Below, in pieces: positions 18,309-27,620 of a stretch of DNA of 64,000 bases. The notes beneath the pieces were generated by a model that was given only the letters and a program-made list of their open reading frames with translations, made no database searches and was not told where the DNA came from. The position numbers and the translations under genes were made by a program. The stretch's first letter is position 1. Every line of letters starts with the position of its first letter. The stretch is taken from assembly GCA_944800085.1 (NCBI GenBank), contig CALYLO010000004.1, positions 530,567 to 594,566 of the forward strand, given 5' to 3'. The DNA comes from Paenibacillus melissococcoides. GTDB lineage: Bacteria > Bacillota > Bacilli > Paenibacillales > Paenibacillaceae.

Positions 18309-19394
18309 ATGATGAGAGATACAAAAAAGTCACTCAAGTGGTTAATGGGGGCAGTTCTCAGCGTAGTCATGCTGATGGTGACCGCCTGCAGCGGCACCGC
18401 TTCCGAAGGCGGCCAGCCAGCGGGAACGAACGGATCTGAGAAGCAGAGGCTTGTTATCTATACGGCGCGAGACAAGAACGTCGTTGAGGAAATCATACCG
18501 AAGTTCGAAGAGAAGCATCCGGAGGTCGAAGTCGAAGTGCTTACGATGGGGGCGCAGCAAATTTTGGAGCGCGTGCGCGGGGAAAAAGCGAACCCACAGG
18601 CGGATTTCTGGTGGGGCGGCACGCAATCGGCCCTGATGACCGCGGCGGATGAAGGGCTGCTCGACAGCGTGAAGCCGAGCTTCGCGGACAGCATTCCGGA
18701 GCTTTACAAAGATAGCGAGGATCGATGGTACGGCGAAATGCTGCTGCCGGAAGTGATCATGTACAACTCCGCCGCGTTGAAAAAAGAAGAGGCGCCTCAA
18801 GATTGGGACGACCTGCTGGATCCGCAATATAAGGGGAAAATCATTATTCGCGGCGTGCTCGCTTCCGGAACGATGCGAACGATATATTCGGCCATGATCT
18901 ACCGTCAAGACGCGAACGATCCTGCCCCAGGCTATGAATGGCTGAAGAAGCTCGACGCCAATACGAAGGAATACGCTCAGGATCCAACCAACCTGTATCT
19001 GAAGCTGGCGCGCGAGGAAGGCACGCTGTCGCTGTGGAATCTGCAGGATATCATGATTCAGAAGGAATTGCAGAAGCAGCCGTTCGACTTCATCTATCCG
19101 GCCAGCGGCGCGCCGATTCTGGTCGATGGGGTCGGCGTGGTCAAGGGCGCCAAGAACATGGAAGCAGCGAAGAAATTTTATGAATTCCTGTTCGATTCCA
19201 ACCTGCGGGTGGAGCTGGCGGAGAAGCTGTACCAGATTCCGACGCGTACGGATATTAGCAAGGATACGCTCCCGACATGGCTCCAAGGACTGGATTTGAA
19301 GCCGCTGCCTCTGGATTGGGCGGTCATGGCGGAGAAGGAAAAGGAATGGATGCAGCATTGGGACGAGAACATCAAGGGCAAAGGGTCCAACTAA
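18309..19394 (+). CDS. ABC transporter substrate-binding lipoprotein (Fe3+/thiamin/phosphonate-type fold)
   Basis: A 361-residue exported lipoprotein. The signal peptide has a lipobox ending at Cys27 (MLMVTAC). Its body resembles the AfuA/FbpA periplasmic-binding family (LVIYTARDKNVVEEIIPKFE at the N-terminus, ADFWWGGTQSAL, YKGKIIIRG, PASGAPILVDGVGVVKGAKN). The family also includes binders of thiamin, polyamines and phosphonates, so iron cannot be assumed. It has a GGGAGG ribosome site. The ATPase and permease follow immediately and form the rest of the importer. The surrounding enzymes suggest an organic ligand. Confidence 0.85.
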   Translation: MMRDTKKSLKWLMGAVLSVVMLMVTACSGTASEGGQPAGTNGSEKQRLVIYTARDKNVVEEIIPKFEEKHPEVEVEVLTMGAQQILERVRGEKANPQADFWWGGTQSALMTAADEGLLDSVKPSFADSIPELYKDSEDRWYGEMLLPEVIMYNSAALKKEEAPQDWDDLLDPQYKGKIIIRGVLASGTMRTIYSAMIYRQDANDPAPGYEWLKKLDANTKEYAQDPTNLYLKLAREEGTLSLWNLQDIMIQKELQKQPFDFIYPASGAPILVDGVGVVKGAKNMEAAKKFYEFLFDSNLRVELAEKLYQIPTRTDISKDTLPTWLQGLDLKPLPLDWAVMAEKEKEWMQHWDENIKGKGSN

Positions 19395-19447
19395 GGCATC
19401 GGGCGGGGGCTCCTCCGCCTGAGCACATTACCAAGGGGGCAAGCAAC

Positions 19448-20527
19448 TTGATAGAGGTCAACCTGGATCATGTGAGCAAACAATTCGGAAACGTAAAGGG
19501 AGTCGCGGACGTTCATGTCCGGATTCAACCCGGGGAGTTTTTCACCTTTCTTGGGCCGAGCGGCTGCGGCAAGACGACGACGCTGCGAATGATCGCGGGC
19601 TTCTACTATCCGAGCGAGGGACGCATCCTGTTCGGCAGCAACGATGTGACGACACTTCCCCCGAACAAACGAAATACGGGCATGGTGTTTCAGAACTATG
19701 CGTTGTTTCCGCATATGACGGTGTTTGAAAATATCGCATTCGGGCTGCAAGTGAGAAAGGTCGCGAAGTCCGACATCGTACAGCGCGTCGAACGCGCGCA
19801 GAAGCAAGTGCATCTGGAGGGGTACGGCAGCCGCCGCATCGATCAATTGTCTGGCGGCCAGCAGCAGCGGGTAGCGCTGGCCCGTGCGCTTGTTATCGAG
19901 CCGCAAATCCTGCTCCTTGATGAGCCGTTATCGAATCTGGATGCGAAGCTGAGAGAAGAAACGAGAATCGAAATAAAAAGACTGCAGCTGGAACTCGGAA
20001 TTACGACGATCTATGTCACGCATGATCAGGCCGAAGCGATGGCGATGTCGGACCGGATTATGGTGATGAAGGGCGGGGTGGTGCAGCAGATAGGGAGCCC
20101 GGAGGAGATTTATCATCGTCCGGTCAACCGGTTTGTCGCGTCTTTTATCGGGGAATCCAATCTGTGGGAAGGCGCCGTGGAACGAATCGCAGACGGAGAA
20201 GCGGTCATTCGCGTCGCTCCGGATCTGGTCCTGACGGGGCTGGCTGCGAACGCTTCGCCGGACTGCGAGCTGGAAGCGGGCAAGCGCGTCACGATGTCCA
20301 TACGTCCGGAATCGATACGCGAGTCCCTGCCAGGGGAGCCCGCGGACAATGTCGTCCACGGCAGCGTGGTCATCTGCGAATTTACGGGCGTGAGCGTGAA
20401 TTATGTGTCGCAAGCGGCGGGGCGGCAATTGAAGGCGATGTTCGTCAATCAAGGGCATCGGGTGCGAGGAAGAGGGGAAGCCATTTCCTTGTTCATTCCA
20501 AAAGAAAGCATCTACTTCTTGGAATAG
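19448..20527 (+). CDS. ABC transporter ATP-binding protein (PotA/FbpC type)
   Basis: The start is TTG 19448 with an AAGGGGG site; the frame is open further upstream only as overlap with the lipoprotein gene. About 359 residues. Walker A GPSGCGKTT (about 37-45), Q-loop FQNYALFPHMTVFENIAFG, signature LSGGQQQR (about 136), Walker B ILLLDEP with SNLDAKLRE, and H-loop VTHDQAEAM. The C-terminal ~120 residues form a TOBE domain with IRPESI. It powers the importer encoded on either side. Confidence 0.9.
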   Translation: MIEVNLDHVSKQFGNVKGVADVHVRIQPGEFFTFLGPSGCGKTTTLRMIAGFYYPSEGRILFGSNDVTTLPPNKRNTGMVFQNYALFPHMTVFENIAFGLQVRKVAKSDIVQRVERAQKQVHLEGYGSRRIDQLSGGQQQRVALARALVIEPQILLLDEPLSNLDAKLREETRIEIKRLQLELGITTIYVTHDQAEAMAMSDRIMVMKGGVVQQIGSPEEIYHRPVNRFVASFIGESNLWEGAVERIADGEAVIRVAPDLVLTGLAANASPDCELEAGKRVTMSIRPESIRESLPGEPADNVVHGSVVICEFTGVSVNYVSQAAGRQLKAMFVNQGHRVRGRGEAISLFIPKESIYFLE

Positions 20528-20541
20528 AGAGGGGATGAACG

Positions 20542-22269
20542 ATGATACCGAAACGGAACATAAAACCGGGGACTGCTCCATTCAGACCCTTTTCCATTAC
20601 GCAGTCGCCGTATTTTGTCTATGTCTTGGTCGCGCCCTTGTTTCTGGTGCTGTTGGCTTATGTCGTATATCCGCTGTTCCAAACGTTTATGCAAAGTATT
20701 CAGGCAGAGGCTCAACTCTCGCTTCAAAACTATGCCCGCTTTTTTAGCCTGGAGCATACCTCCAATCTGGAAGCGCTCTGGACCAGCATTTATATTTCGG
20801 TGCTAAGCGTAATCACCTGCGCGATTGTCGGCGTTGCGATGGCCTTTTTACTGGAACGCTACGAGTTCCCCGGCCGCAAAATCCTGGCCGTCCTCGTGCT
20901 CGTGCCGATGGCCTTGCCGCCGCTCGTCGGCGTGCTGTCGTTTACGTTTCTCTATGGGGAAAGCGGCATTATTCCACGGGCGCTCAAGGAGCTGCTTCAG
21001 CTTGAACAGGTGCCGTTTGCGTTAAAAGGCATCTGGGGCGTGCTCGTCGTCCATACGTTCACGATGTACACGTACTTTTACATGACGGCATCGTCGGCGA
21101 TCCGCAATCTCGACCCGTCGCTGGAAGAGGCGGCGGCCAGTCTCGGCGCGGGAAGGGTCTACATATGGCGGCGCGTCATTCTGCCGATGCTGACCCCGGC
21201 CTTGGTCGCCTCGTCGCTGCTCGTGTTCATGATCGCGATGGCTTCCTATACGGCTCCGCTTATTTTCGGCATTGAGCGGACGATGACGATGCAGATTTAT
21301 TTGTCTCGAACGAACGGCAATCTCGATATGGCGGCAGCGCAGTCTACCATCCTGTCAGTCGTGTCGATCGTGTTCCTGCTCGTCATGCGCTGGTATCAGG
21401 GCCTGCGCAATTACCAGAACATGAGCAAGGGGGTCAGCGTGCATCGGACGGAAGTGAAGAGCGCCGCGGGCAAATATGTCGCTATGCTCCTGTCTGTCGC
21501 AGGCGTGATCGTGCTGCTGCTTCCGATTCTCGTGCTCGTTCTGAGTTCGTTCTCGGCGGACGGCAGGTGGACGACGCAAATTTTGCCTCCCGAATATACA
21601 GTGGAGCATTACGTCAAGCTGTTCACCGACAGCAAAACGTGGCGGCCGATTGCGAACAGCTTCCAGATGAGCTTCGTGGCCACCATCGGCAATGTGATCT
21701 TCGGTGTCGCTGCCGCTTATGCGATGGTGCGCTTGTCCTTCCGGGGCAAAACGCTGCTTGACGCGCTGATTATGCTTCCGTGGGCCTTGCCCGGCACGGT
21801 CGTCGCGGTCAACCTGATCGCCGCCTTCAGCGAGCCTACCGTATTCAGCTTCAATCAGGTGCTCATCGGCAGCTTTTGGATACTTCCGTTGGCGTATTTC
21901 GTCCGCCATTTGCCGTTAGTGTTCCGGTCCACCTCAGCCACCTTGGTCCAGATGGACGCATCGGTCGAGGAGGCGGCGCGCAATCTGGGCGCATCGTGGT
22001 GGTACAGCTTCCGCCGGGTCGTGTTCCCGATGGCGTTAAGCGGGATTTTGGCGGGAACCCTGCTCGCGTTCGTGCAGGGCATCGGGGAATTCGTATCTTC
22101 CATTTTGCTCTTTACCGCCAAAAGCACTCCGTTATCCGTCGAAATTTTTCAGCGGATGTATTCATTTGAATTCGGGACGGCTTGCGCGTACGGCGTGCTG
22201 CAAATTTCCTTGATCATCATCGTGCTCTTCGTATCGCGCAAAATAACGGGGGACAGCACAGCTATGTAA
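20542..22269 (+). CDS. ABC transporter permease, two-domain fusion (FbpB type)
   Basis: A 575-residue membrane protein, twice the usual permease length, made of two BPD_transp_1 domains in tandem. Each carries an EAA loop for docking the ATPase (EEAAASLGAG near residue 193 and EEAARNLGAS near residue 475). About twelve hydrophobic segments are visible. ATG 20542 follows GAGGGGATG. A fused permease is typical of Fe3+-type and related importers, so a single gene supplies the whole channel with the preceding ATPase and lipoprotein. Confidence 0.9.
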   Translation: MIPKRNIKPGTAPFRPFSITQSPYFVYVLVAPLFLVLLAYVVYPLFQTFMQSIQAEAQLSLQNYARFFSLEHTSNLEALWTSIYISVLSVITCAIVGVAMAFLLERYEFPGRKILAVLVLVPMALPPLVGVLSFTFLYGESGIIPRALKELLQLEQVPFALKGIWGVLVVHTFTMYTYFYMTASSAIRNLDPSLEEAAASLGAGRVYIWRRVILPMLTPALVASSLLVFMIAMASYTAPLIFGIERTMTMQIYLSRTNGNLDMAAAQSTILSVVSIVFLLVMRWYQGLRNYQNMSKGVSVHRTEVKSAAGKYVAMLLSVAGVIVLLLPILVLVLSSFSADGRWTTQILPPEYTVEHYVKLFTDSKTWRPIANSFQMSFVATIGNVIFGVAAAYAMVRLSFRGKTLLDALIMLPWALPGTVVAVNLIAAFSEPTVFSFNQVLIGSFWILPLAYFVRHLPLVFRSTSATLVQMDASVEEAARNLGASWWYSFRRVVFPMALSGILAGTLLAFVQGIGEFVSSILLFTAKSTPLSVEIFQRMYSFEFGTACAYGVLQISLIIIVLFVSRKITGDSTAM

Positions 22270-22381
22270 CGGTCGGTCATTTCGTGGGAACACCTAGGGG
22301 TTCGCGATCCACGTGATGATATGCAGCGGGGAACGGGCCATTCCCTGCTGCAAAGCATTCCACCATTAGAGGAGGGATTTG

Positions 22382-24931
22382 ATGATCAGAGGCAAGTCAG
22401 CTTCGAAGTTCTGTTCCCTGGTCATGAGCGTGGTGTTGGCGGGCAGCGCCCTGCTGTCCGCTCAAGCCCAACCCGCGTTTGCGGATCGCGGGGTCGCCGA
22501 TCTATGGAAGGCGATTCGGCCATTGACGACGATCGCGAGCGCCATGAACACGGGGGCTCACCCCGATGATGAGCACAGCGCGACCTTGGCTTACCTGTCC
22601 TTGGGGCGAGGCGTGAGCACCTCCAGCGTCATCGCGGTCAGAGGGGAAGGCGGACAGAACGAGATCGGGAGCGAGCTGGGGCAGGCCCTCGGCGTCATTC
22701 GGACCCGTGAGCTGCAGGAAGCATCCCGCATCACTAACGTGACGTTAGGCATGCTTGGCGAGAAGCTGGACGATCCGATCTACGATTTCGGCTTTTCGAA
22801 GAGCGTGGAGGAGACGCTGGACAAATGGGGCGACTCCGTCGTCTACGAGCGCTTGATTCGAAAAATTCGCGAGCTCCGCCCGGATGTCATCATTCCTTCG
22901 TTCTTGAACGAAGCCTCCACGCATGGACATCACCGCACGATCAACGTGCTTACCGTCAGGGCGTTCAAGGATGCGGCGAATCCGGACATTTTTCCTGAAC
23001 ATCTGAAAAAGGGGCTTCAACCCTGGCAAATCAAGAAGCTGTACGTGCCGGCCAATTCCAAGGATTACAGCGTGAATGCGCCGGTTGGCGACTACGATGA
23101 AATCTACGGCGCGTCGTATCTTCAGCTTGGGGAAGAATCCCGCTTCATGCACCGAAGCCAGGGCATGGGCAGGGTGTACGACGAAGGCCCCGTGCAAGGG
23201 GAGCTGTTCAGCAAGTATTACAAGCTCGAGCTAAGCACGGTCGCATCGAAGGTGAAAGAGAATGACTTCTTCGATGGCATCGCCTTCACCTTTGAGGATT
23301 TGGCACAACAAATCGAGGCGAAGGGCAAAGACGGCAAGGTCGCCCGTGATTTGCGCGCCTTGCATAAGGACGCGAATGAAGTCGTTGCCGCCTATCCAAG
23401 TTTTTCCGGCGTCCTGAAGCAGTTTCATAAGATGAAAGCCGATGTGGAGACCGCGCTGGCTGATGTCAAAGCATCCGGTCTGGAGGCGGCAGCCAAGGAG
23501 GATTTGCTTCACCGGCTTCAGGTCAAGGAAGCACAGTTGAATCAGGCCAGCATGGAAGCGGCGTCCGTGGTGGCGAAGGTCAAGCCGGCCGAGAGCGAGC
23601 TGGTGGCGGGCCAGACGACGAAGGTCGTTGTCTCGGCCTTCAACGGCGGATCAACGATCCTGCGCAACGTTAACTTGAGCCTTCGCATCCCCCCAGGCTG
23701 GAAGGCCGCTCCGGCCGGAGCGGCCCGCTTCGAGCAATTGGGCTACAACGAGACGGCATCCACCGTCTTCGAGGTGACGGTCCCCGCGAACGCGCCGCTG
23801 TTCAAGCCTTATGACCGTCCGGTGTTCCAGGGGAAGGTCGAATATGAGGCGTACGGCACGGCCACGACGCTGGATGTTGCCCCGCAGAACGCCGTGGCTG
23901 TTCTCCCGCCGTACTCGCTGACGCTTAGCCCAAGCGCCACGATTCTGAATACGCTCCGGGCGGGAGAGCCGATTCCGGTGAAGGTGACCGTGCGCAACTA
24001 CACGCCGGGCGCTTCCAAGGCGTCAGTGTCGTTGAACGTGCCGGAGGGCTGGACGGCCGAGCCGGCCGTCGAAGAGCTAAGCTTCGCTGCCAAAGGCGAA
24101 ACGAAATCGGCCGCATTTACGGTCAAGGCGGCATCGAACGTGGCGCCGGGCACCTTTTCCGTGAAGGCGATCGCGAAGAACGGCACCGTGCTCAGCACAC
24201 ATGGGGCTCAGGTCATCGAATACCCGCATATCGGCAGGACGTACCTGGTGCAGCCGGCGGAGCTCACCATCCAGGCCTTCGACCTGAAGGTGCCGGACCA
24301 ATTAAAGGTCGGCTACGTGTCCAGCGGGTTTGACAACATCGACCAATATTTGCGCCAGGCGGGCGTGGATGTCGTCAACCTGGATGCGAAGGATATCGAA
24401 TCCGGCGATCTGTCCCAATACGACACGATCGTGCTCGGCATTCGCGCATACGCCTTCCGCCCGGAATTGATTCCGAGCAATCAGCGCCTGCTCAGCTATG
24501 TCAAGGACGGCGGCAACCTGGTCGTTCAATATCATAAGCCGGAGGACAAATGGTCGCCGGAGCTGGCTCCGTATCCGATTACGATCGGAACGCCGCTCAT
24601 TCAGTGGCGCGTCACGGACGAGAATTCGAAGGTGACGATGCTGGCCCCGGATCACCCGATGTTCAACACGCCGAACAAGATTACAGATCAGGATTGGCGC
24701 GGCTGGATTCAAGACCGCTCCGCCTACAATCCGTCGAAATGGGGCAAGGAGTATACGGCGCTCATCTCGAACGGCGACCCGGGGGAGAAGGAGTTCACGG
24801 GCACGTTCCTGACCGCGCCTTACGGCAAAGGGGTGTATACGTACAGCTCCCTGGTCTGGTACCTCCAGATTCCGGCGCTCGTTCCGGGCTCCATGCGGAT
24901 GTTCGTCAATATGATTAGCCAGCATCAATAA
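22382..24931 (+). CDS. Large secreted PIG-L family deacetylase with NEW3 and ThuA-like domains
   Basis: About 849 residues with a signal peptide (SLVMSVVLAGSALLSAQA, cleavage near AFA-D). The PIG-L/LmbE zinc site is HPDDE at residues 60-64, with a second ligand region GHHRT near residue 182. The family removes N-acetyl groups from amino-sugar conjugates. Residues about 380-640 contain two NPCBM-associated NEW3-type beta domains, and the C-terminal 200 residues resemble a ThuA/GATase-like fold (YDTIVLGIRAYAFRPELI, LLSYVKDGGNLVVQYHKPE). It is encoded 110 bp after the importer and probably processes the substrate outside the cell before uptake. Confidence 0.85.
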   Translation: MIRGKSASKFCSLVMSVVLAGSALLSAQAQPAFADRGVADLWKAIRPLTTIASAMNTGAHPDDEHSATLAYLSLGRGVSTSSVIAVRGEGGQNEIGSELGQALGVIRTRELQEASRITNVTLGMLGEKLDDPIYDFGFSKSVEETLDKWGDSVVYERLIRKIRELRPDVIIPSFLNEASTHGHHRTINVLTVRAFKDAANPDIFPEHLKKGLQPWQIKKLYVPANSKDYSVNAPVGDYDEIYGASYLQLGEESRFMHRSQGMGRVYDEGPVQGELFSKYYKLELSTVASKVKENDFFDGIAFTFEDLAQQIEAKGKDGKVARDLRALHKDANEVVAAYPSFSGVLKQFHKMKADVETALADVKASGLEAAAKEDLLHRLQVKEAQLNQASMEAASVVAKVKPAESELVAGQTTKVVVSAFNGGSTILRNVNLSLRIPPGWKAAPAGAARFEQLGYNETASTVFEVTVPANAPLFKPYDRPVFQGKVEYEAYGTATTLDVAPQNAVAVLPPYSLTLSPSATILNTLRAGEPIPVKVTVRNYTPGASKASVSLNVPEGWTAEPAVEELSFAAKGETKSAAFTVKAASNVAPGTFSVKAIAKNGTVLSTHGAQVIEYPHIGRTYLVQPAELTIQAFDLKVPDQLKVGYVSSGFDNIDQYLRQAGVDVVNLDAKDIESGDLSQYDTIVLGIRAYAFRPELIPSNQRLLSYVKDGGNLVVQYHKPEDKWSPELAPYPITIGTPLIQWRVTDENSKVTMLAPDHPMFNTPNKITDQDWRGWIQDRSAYNPSKWGKEYTALISNGDPGEKEFTGTFLTAPYGKGVYTYSSLVWYLQIPALVPGSMRMFVNMISQHQ

Positions 24932-25074
24932 GAAGGCGGTACACGCAATCGCAATATGCTACTCTGAACACTGCCCGATCGCTGCGTGATAATGTCTGAT
25001 AGTCGCCAACCTGTAACGGCTATCTGCGCAGCATAGCATCATCGGCGAGGGCCCCGGACGGATTACCGTGAAAG

Positions 25075-25255
25075 GACGGAGCGTGAGCCGTCAACCCGAA
25101 TGGATTTGCGTGAAAAGACGGAGCGTGAGCCGTCAACCCGAATGGATTTGCGTGAAAAGACGGAGCGTGAGCCGTCAACCCGAACGGATACCGAGACAAG
25201 ACGGCAGCATAAGCCGCCAACCCGAACGGATACCGTATAAGACGGCATCACGAAC
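25075..25255. repeat. Tandem array of ~42-bp hairpin repeats
   Basis: Units begin at 25075, 25117, 25159, 25200 and 25241 (partial), with a degenerate piece before the first. Each contains GACGGAGCGTGAGCCGTC, a 5-bp stem with a GC-rich loop, followed by AACCCGAAYGGAT. The fourth unit changes to GACGGC...GCCGCC and still pairs. It occupies most of the 410-bp gap between two operon genes. A further hairpin (GAAAAGCT-cc-AGCTTTTC) lies at 25275-25295. There are no spacers, so it is not CRISPR. Confidence 0.75.
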
Positions 25256-25342
25256 AATTTTCGTTGCGGAAGTGAAAAGCTCCAGCTTTTCGCCCCCTTC
25301 GGGGCCCTCTCCCATTTTCGCTCGCATGAGGAGGTGCAAGCA

Positions 25343-26101
25343 TTGAAGGCAATCGAAGTTCACGGGCGGGACATCGAGCAAGTGACAAGGAAGGCGCAGT
25401 TCGCCGTCGTTCCGTTGGGCTCAGTGGAATATCATGGTCCGCACGCTCCGCTCGGAACGGATACGATCCTGGCGGCGAGCTTCGCGGAGAGGATTGACCC
25501 TTCCCTGCATCCTTTGATCTATCCGGACATTCCGTACTCGGCCTGTCCCGGCAAGACCCGGCATTATCCGGGCACGCTTCGAGTTCGCCCCACAGTCTTT
25601 ATCGACTATCTCGCCGATGTCGCCGAAGGCATATGCCGGCTCGGCATCCGCCATATCGTGCTGCTGAACACCCACGATGCCAATATGGGGCCGGCCCGCA
25701 CCGTAGCGGAGCATGTAACCGGCACCTATCCTGACGCCAGCTTCCTTCTGATCAACTGGTGGCAGATGGCGAGCGTCGAGTTCACGCAGCGGATGGGGCT
25801 TTTTCAAGGAACGGCTGGCCGGGGGCATGGGGGGCCGTATGAAATGTCCGCTGTCAAGGCATTTCGCCCGGAAATGGTAACCGTACAGGAATCGGACCTG
25901 GAATTCGAAGCAGGTTCTCCCTTATCTCCTGTGCCCTATGTATTGGTGGAAGGAACTCCGCAAGGCTGGGACGGCTATACGGGCCGCATCCGGCAGTGCT
26001 CCCTTGAGGCGGGGCAAATCATCGTGGAGGAAGCGAGCCGCAATATGAACTTGCTCATCCAGGAGTGGCTGGCGAGGAGAACAGACAAGAAGAAGGAGTG
26101 A
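25343..26101 (+). CDS. Creatininase-family amidohydrolase
   Basis: The start is TTG 25343, 6 nt after AGGAGGTG; about 252 residues. The family motif GSVEYHGPHAPLGTDT (about residues 27-42) supplies the metal-binding Glu, His and Asp. A second site, NTHDANMG (about 108), stands where NGHGGN is usual, and GRGHGGPYEMS (about 161) supplies a later ligand. Members hydrolyse C-N bonds of cyclic amides, formamides or peptide tails (creatininase, FAPy hydrolase, MftE). It sits between the secreted deacetylase and a lyase, suggesting cleavage of an amide in the imported compound. Confidence 0.85.
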   Translation: MKAIEVHGRDIEQVTRKAQFAVVPLGSVEYHGPHAPLGTDTILAASFAERIDPSLHPLIYPDIPYSACPGKTRHYPGTLRVRPTVFIDYLADVAEGICRLGIRHIVLLNTHDANMGPARTVAEHVTGTYPDASFLLINWWQMASVEFTQRMGLFQGTAGRGHGGPYEMSAVKAFRPEMVTVQESDLEFEAGSPLSPVPYVLVEGTPQGWDGYTGRIRQCSLEAGQIIVEEASRNMNLLIQEWLARRTDKKKE

Positions 26102-26111
26102 TATTTGCGCT

Positions 26112-27620
26112 ATGGGATATCGTGAAAAATGGATGGAAGCGGAAGGAACTTCATTCCCTGGCAAAACGTACGCGGAGGTGGTGCTGGAGCCTGCTTTTAA
26201 TGAAGCGAAAACCCATTTGCTCGGTCCGATGATGGCGATCAACAAGGCCCATCTTATCATGCTGCAGCGGCAGCAGTTGGTGTCGCTTGACGAAGCGAAG
26301 CGAATCGCGAGCGCGATTCGGGCCATCGACACGGAGGCGCTGCGCCAAGCCAGTTATACCGGGCAGTTCGAGGATTTGTTCTTCCAGGTCGAGCATCAAC
26401 TGCTGGAGCATGCAGGCGAAATCGCCGGCAATCTGCATCTGGCGCGCAGCCGGAATGACATGGGCATCGCGATCTACCGGATGGTGCTGCGGGAGAAGCT
26501 GCTCGTGACGCTGGCTTCCGCGCTGAAGCTGAAGGAGCAGTTGTTGCTGTTCGCCAGCGACCACACCGGCACGCTGATGATCGGCTACACGCATACGCAG
26601 CAGGCGCAGCCGACGACACTTGCGCATTACATGATGGCGGTCGCCGATTCGCTCAACCGGGACATTCGGCGCATGATGGCGTCCTACGCCAATTGCAACC
26701 GCAGCAGCATGGGCGCGGCGGCGCTCACGACATCGGGCTTCGCGATTAGCCGGGAGCAGATGATGGAGCTGCTTGCTTTTGACGAACTTATCGATAATTC
26801 CTATGACGCCATCGGCGGGGCCGATTACCTGGGCGAGATCGCGACGGCCGTGCAACTCGCGGCGATCAATCTGGGCCGGGTCGTTCAAGATATGCTGCTG
26901 TGGTGCACGCAGGAGTTCGGCGCGCTGCATGTGGCGGCCCCGTATGTGCAGATCAGCTCCATCATGCCGCAGAAGCGCAATCCCGTCTCGTTCGAGCATA
27001 TGCGCGCCCTGCTGTCGAGCTGCGTAGGCAATACGAACACGGTACTGACGATGATCCACAATACGCCGTTCGGCGACATCGTGGACACCGAGGACGACAT
27101 GCAGCCTTATGCCTGGAAAAGCCTCGGCATGATGGACAGCATCTACCGCCTGTTCGCCGCCGTCATCGGCACGATGGATGTGAACAAGGAGGTGCTGCGC
27201 CAGCGTACCCAGGGAAGCTTCGCCACGGTGACCGAACTGGCGGATACCCTTGTCCGAACGGATGGCTTGTCGTTCCGCAAGGCCCATCATATCGTCAGCG
27301 ACGTGGTGCGGCAGGCCTTGGCGCAAGGAATGGCGGCCGATCAGATTACGCTTTCTCTCGTCAACGAGAGCGCGCGGCGCCATATCGGGCGAGATACGAC
27401 GCTTAGCGAAGAAACGCTGGGCGAGGCGCTCGACCCCGCGCATTTTGTGGATATTCGTTCGCTGCCTGGAGGGCCGAGCCCGAAGGAAGTGAAGCGCATG
27501 ATCGGAATTCGGATGAATGAGCAGCAGGCGCATGTGAAATGGGTTGGGCAGGCGCAGGACAAGATTCGGCGGGCGATGCGGCATTTGGACGAAGTCATCC
27601 TGGAGTGGAGTGGTACTTGA
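26112..27620 (+). CDS. Argininosuccinate lyase/fumarase-superfamily enzyme
   Basis: A 502-residue protein. The superfamily signature SSIMPQKRNP (about residues 282-291), the ASL-like LARSRNDM (about 111-118) and the TGFEDLF/HTQQAQPTT regions mark it as argininosuccinate-lyase-like. These enzymes eliminate fumarate from a C-N (or C-O) linked succinyl or malyl group. Genuine ArgH is about 460 residues and lies with argG; here the partners are a creatininase, a kinase and deacetylases, so a different fumarate-releasing or related elimination is likely. It overlaps the following start by one base. Confidence 0.8.
   Translation: MGYREKWMEAEGTSFPGKTYAEVVLEPAFNEAKTHLLGPMMAINKAHLIMLQRQQLVSLDEAKRIASAIRAIDTEALRQASYTGQFEDLFFQVEHQLLEHAGEIAGNLHLARSRNDMGIAIYRMVLREKLLVTLASALKLKEQLLLFASDHTGTLMIGYTHTQQAQPTTLAHYMMAVADSLNRDIRRMMASYANCNRSSMGAAALTTSGFAISREQMMELLAFDELIDNSYDAIGGADYLGEIATAVQLAAINLGRVVQDMLLWCTQEFGALHVAAPYVQISSIMPQKRNPVSFEHMRALLSSCVGNTNTVLTMIHNTPFGDIVDTEDDMQPYAWKSLGMMDSIYRLFAAVIGTMDVNKEVLRQRTQGSFATVTELADTLVRTDGLSFRKAHHIVSDVVRQALAQGMAADQITLSLVNESARRHIGRDTTLSEETLGEALDPAHFVDIRSLPGGPSPKEVKRMIGIRMNEQQAHVKWVGQAQDKIRRAMRHLDEVILEWSGT

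Noticed and set aside
25075-25255. CRISPR-like appearance of the tandem repeats
   Set aside because: Units abut directly with no unique spacers and no cas genes are nearby.
25020-25257. Repetitive open frames through the 42-bp array (e.g. repeated FGLTAHAPSF)
   Set aside because: The repeats are 42 bp then 41 bp, so the frame is not maintained, and there is no ribosome site; treated as non-coding repeats.
26151-27584. 477-codon minus-strand frame opposite the lyase gene
   Set aside because: Same shadow effect; the plus strand carries the fumarase-superfamily signature.
26112-27620. Housekeeping argH
   Set aside because: It has no argG or other arginine gene nearby and is longer than usual ArgH; the signature is shared across the superfamily.
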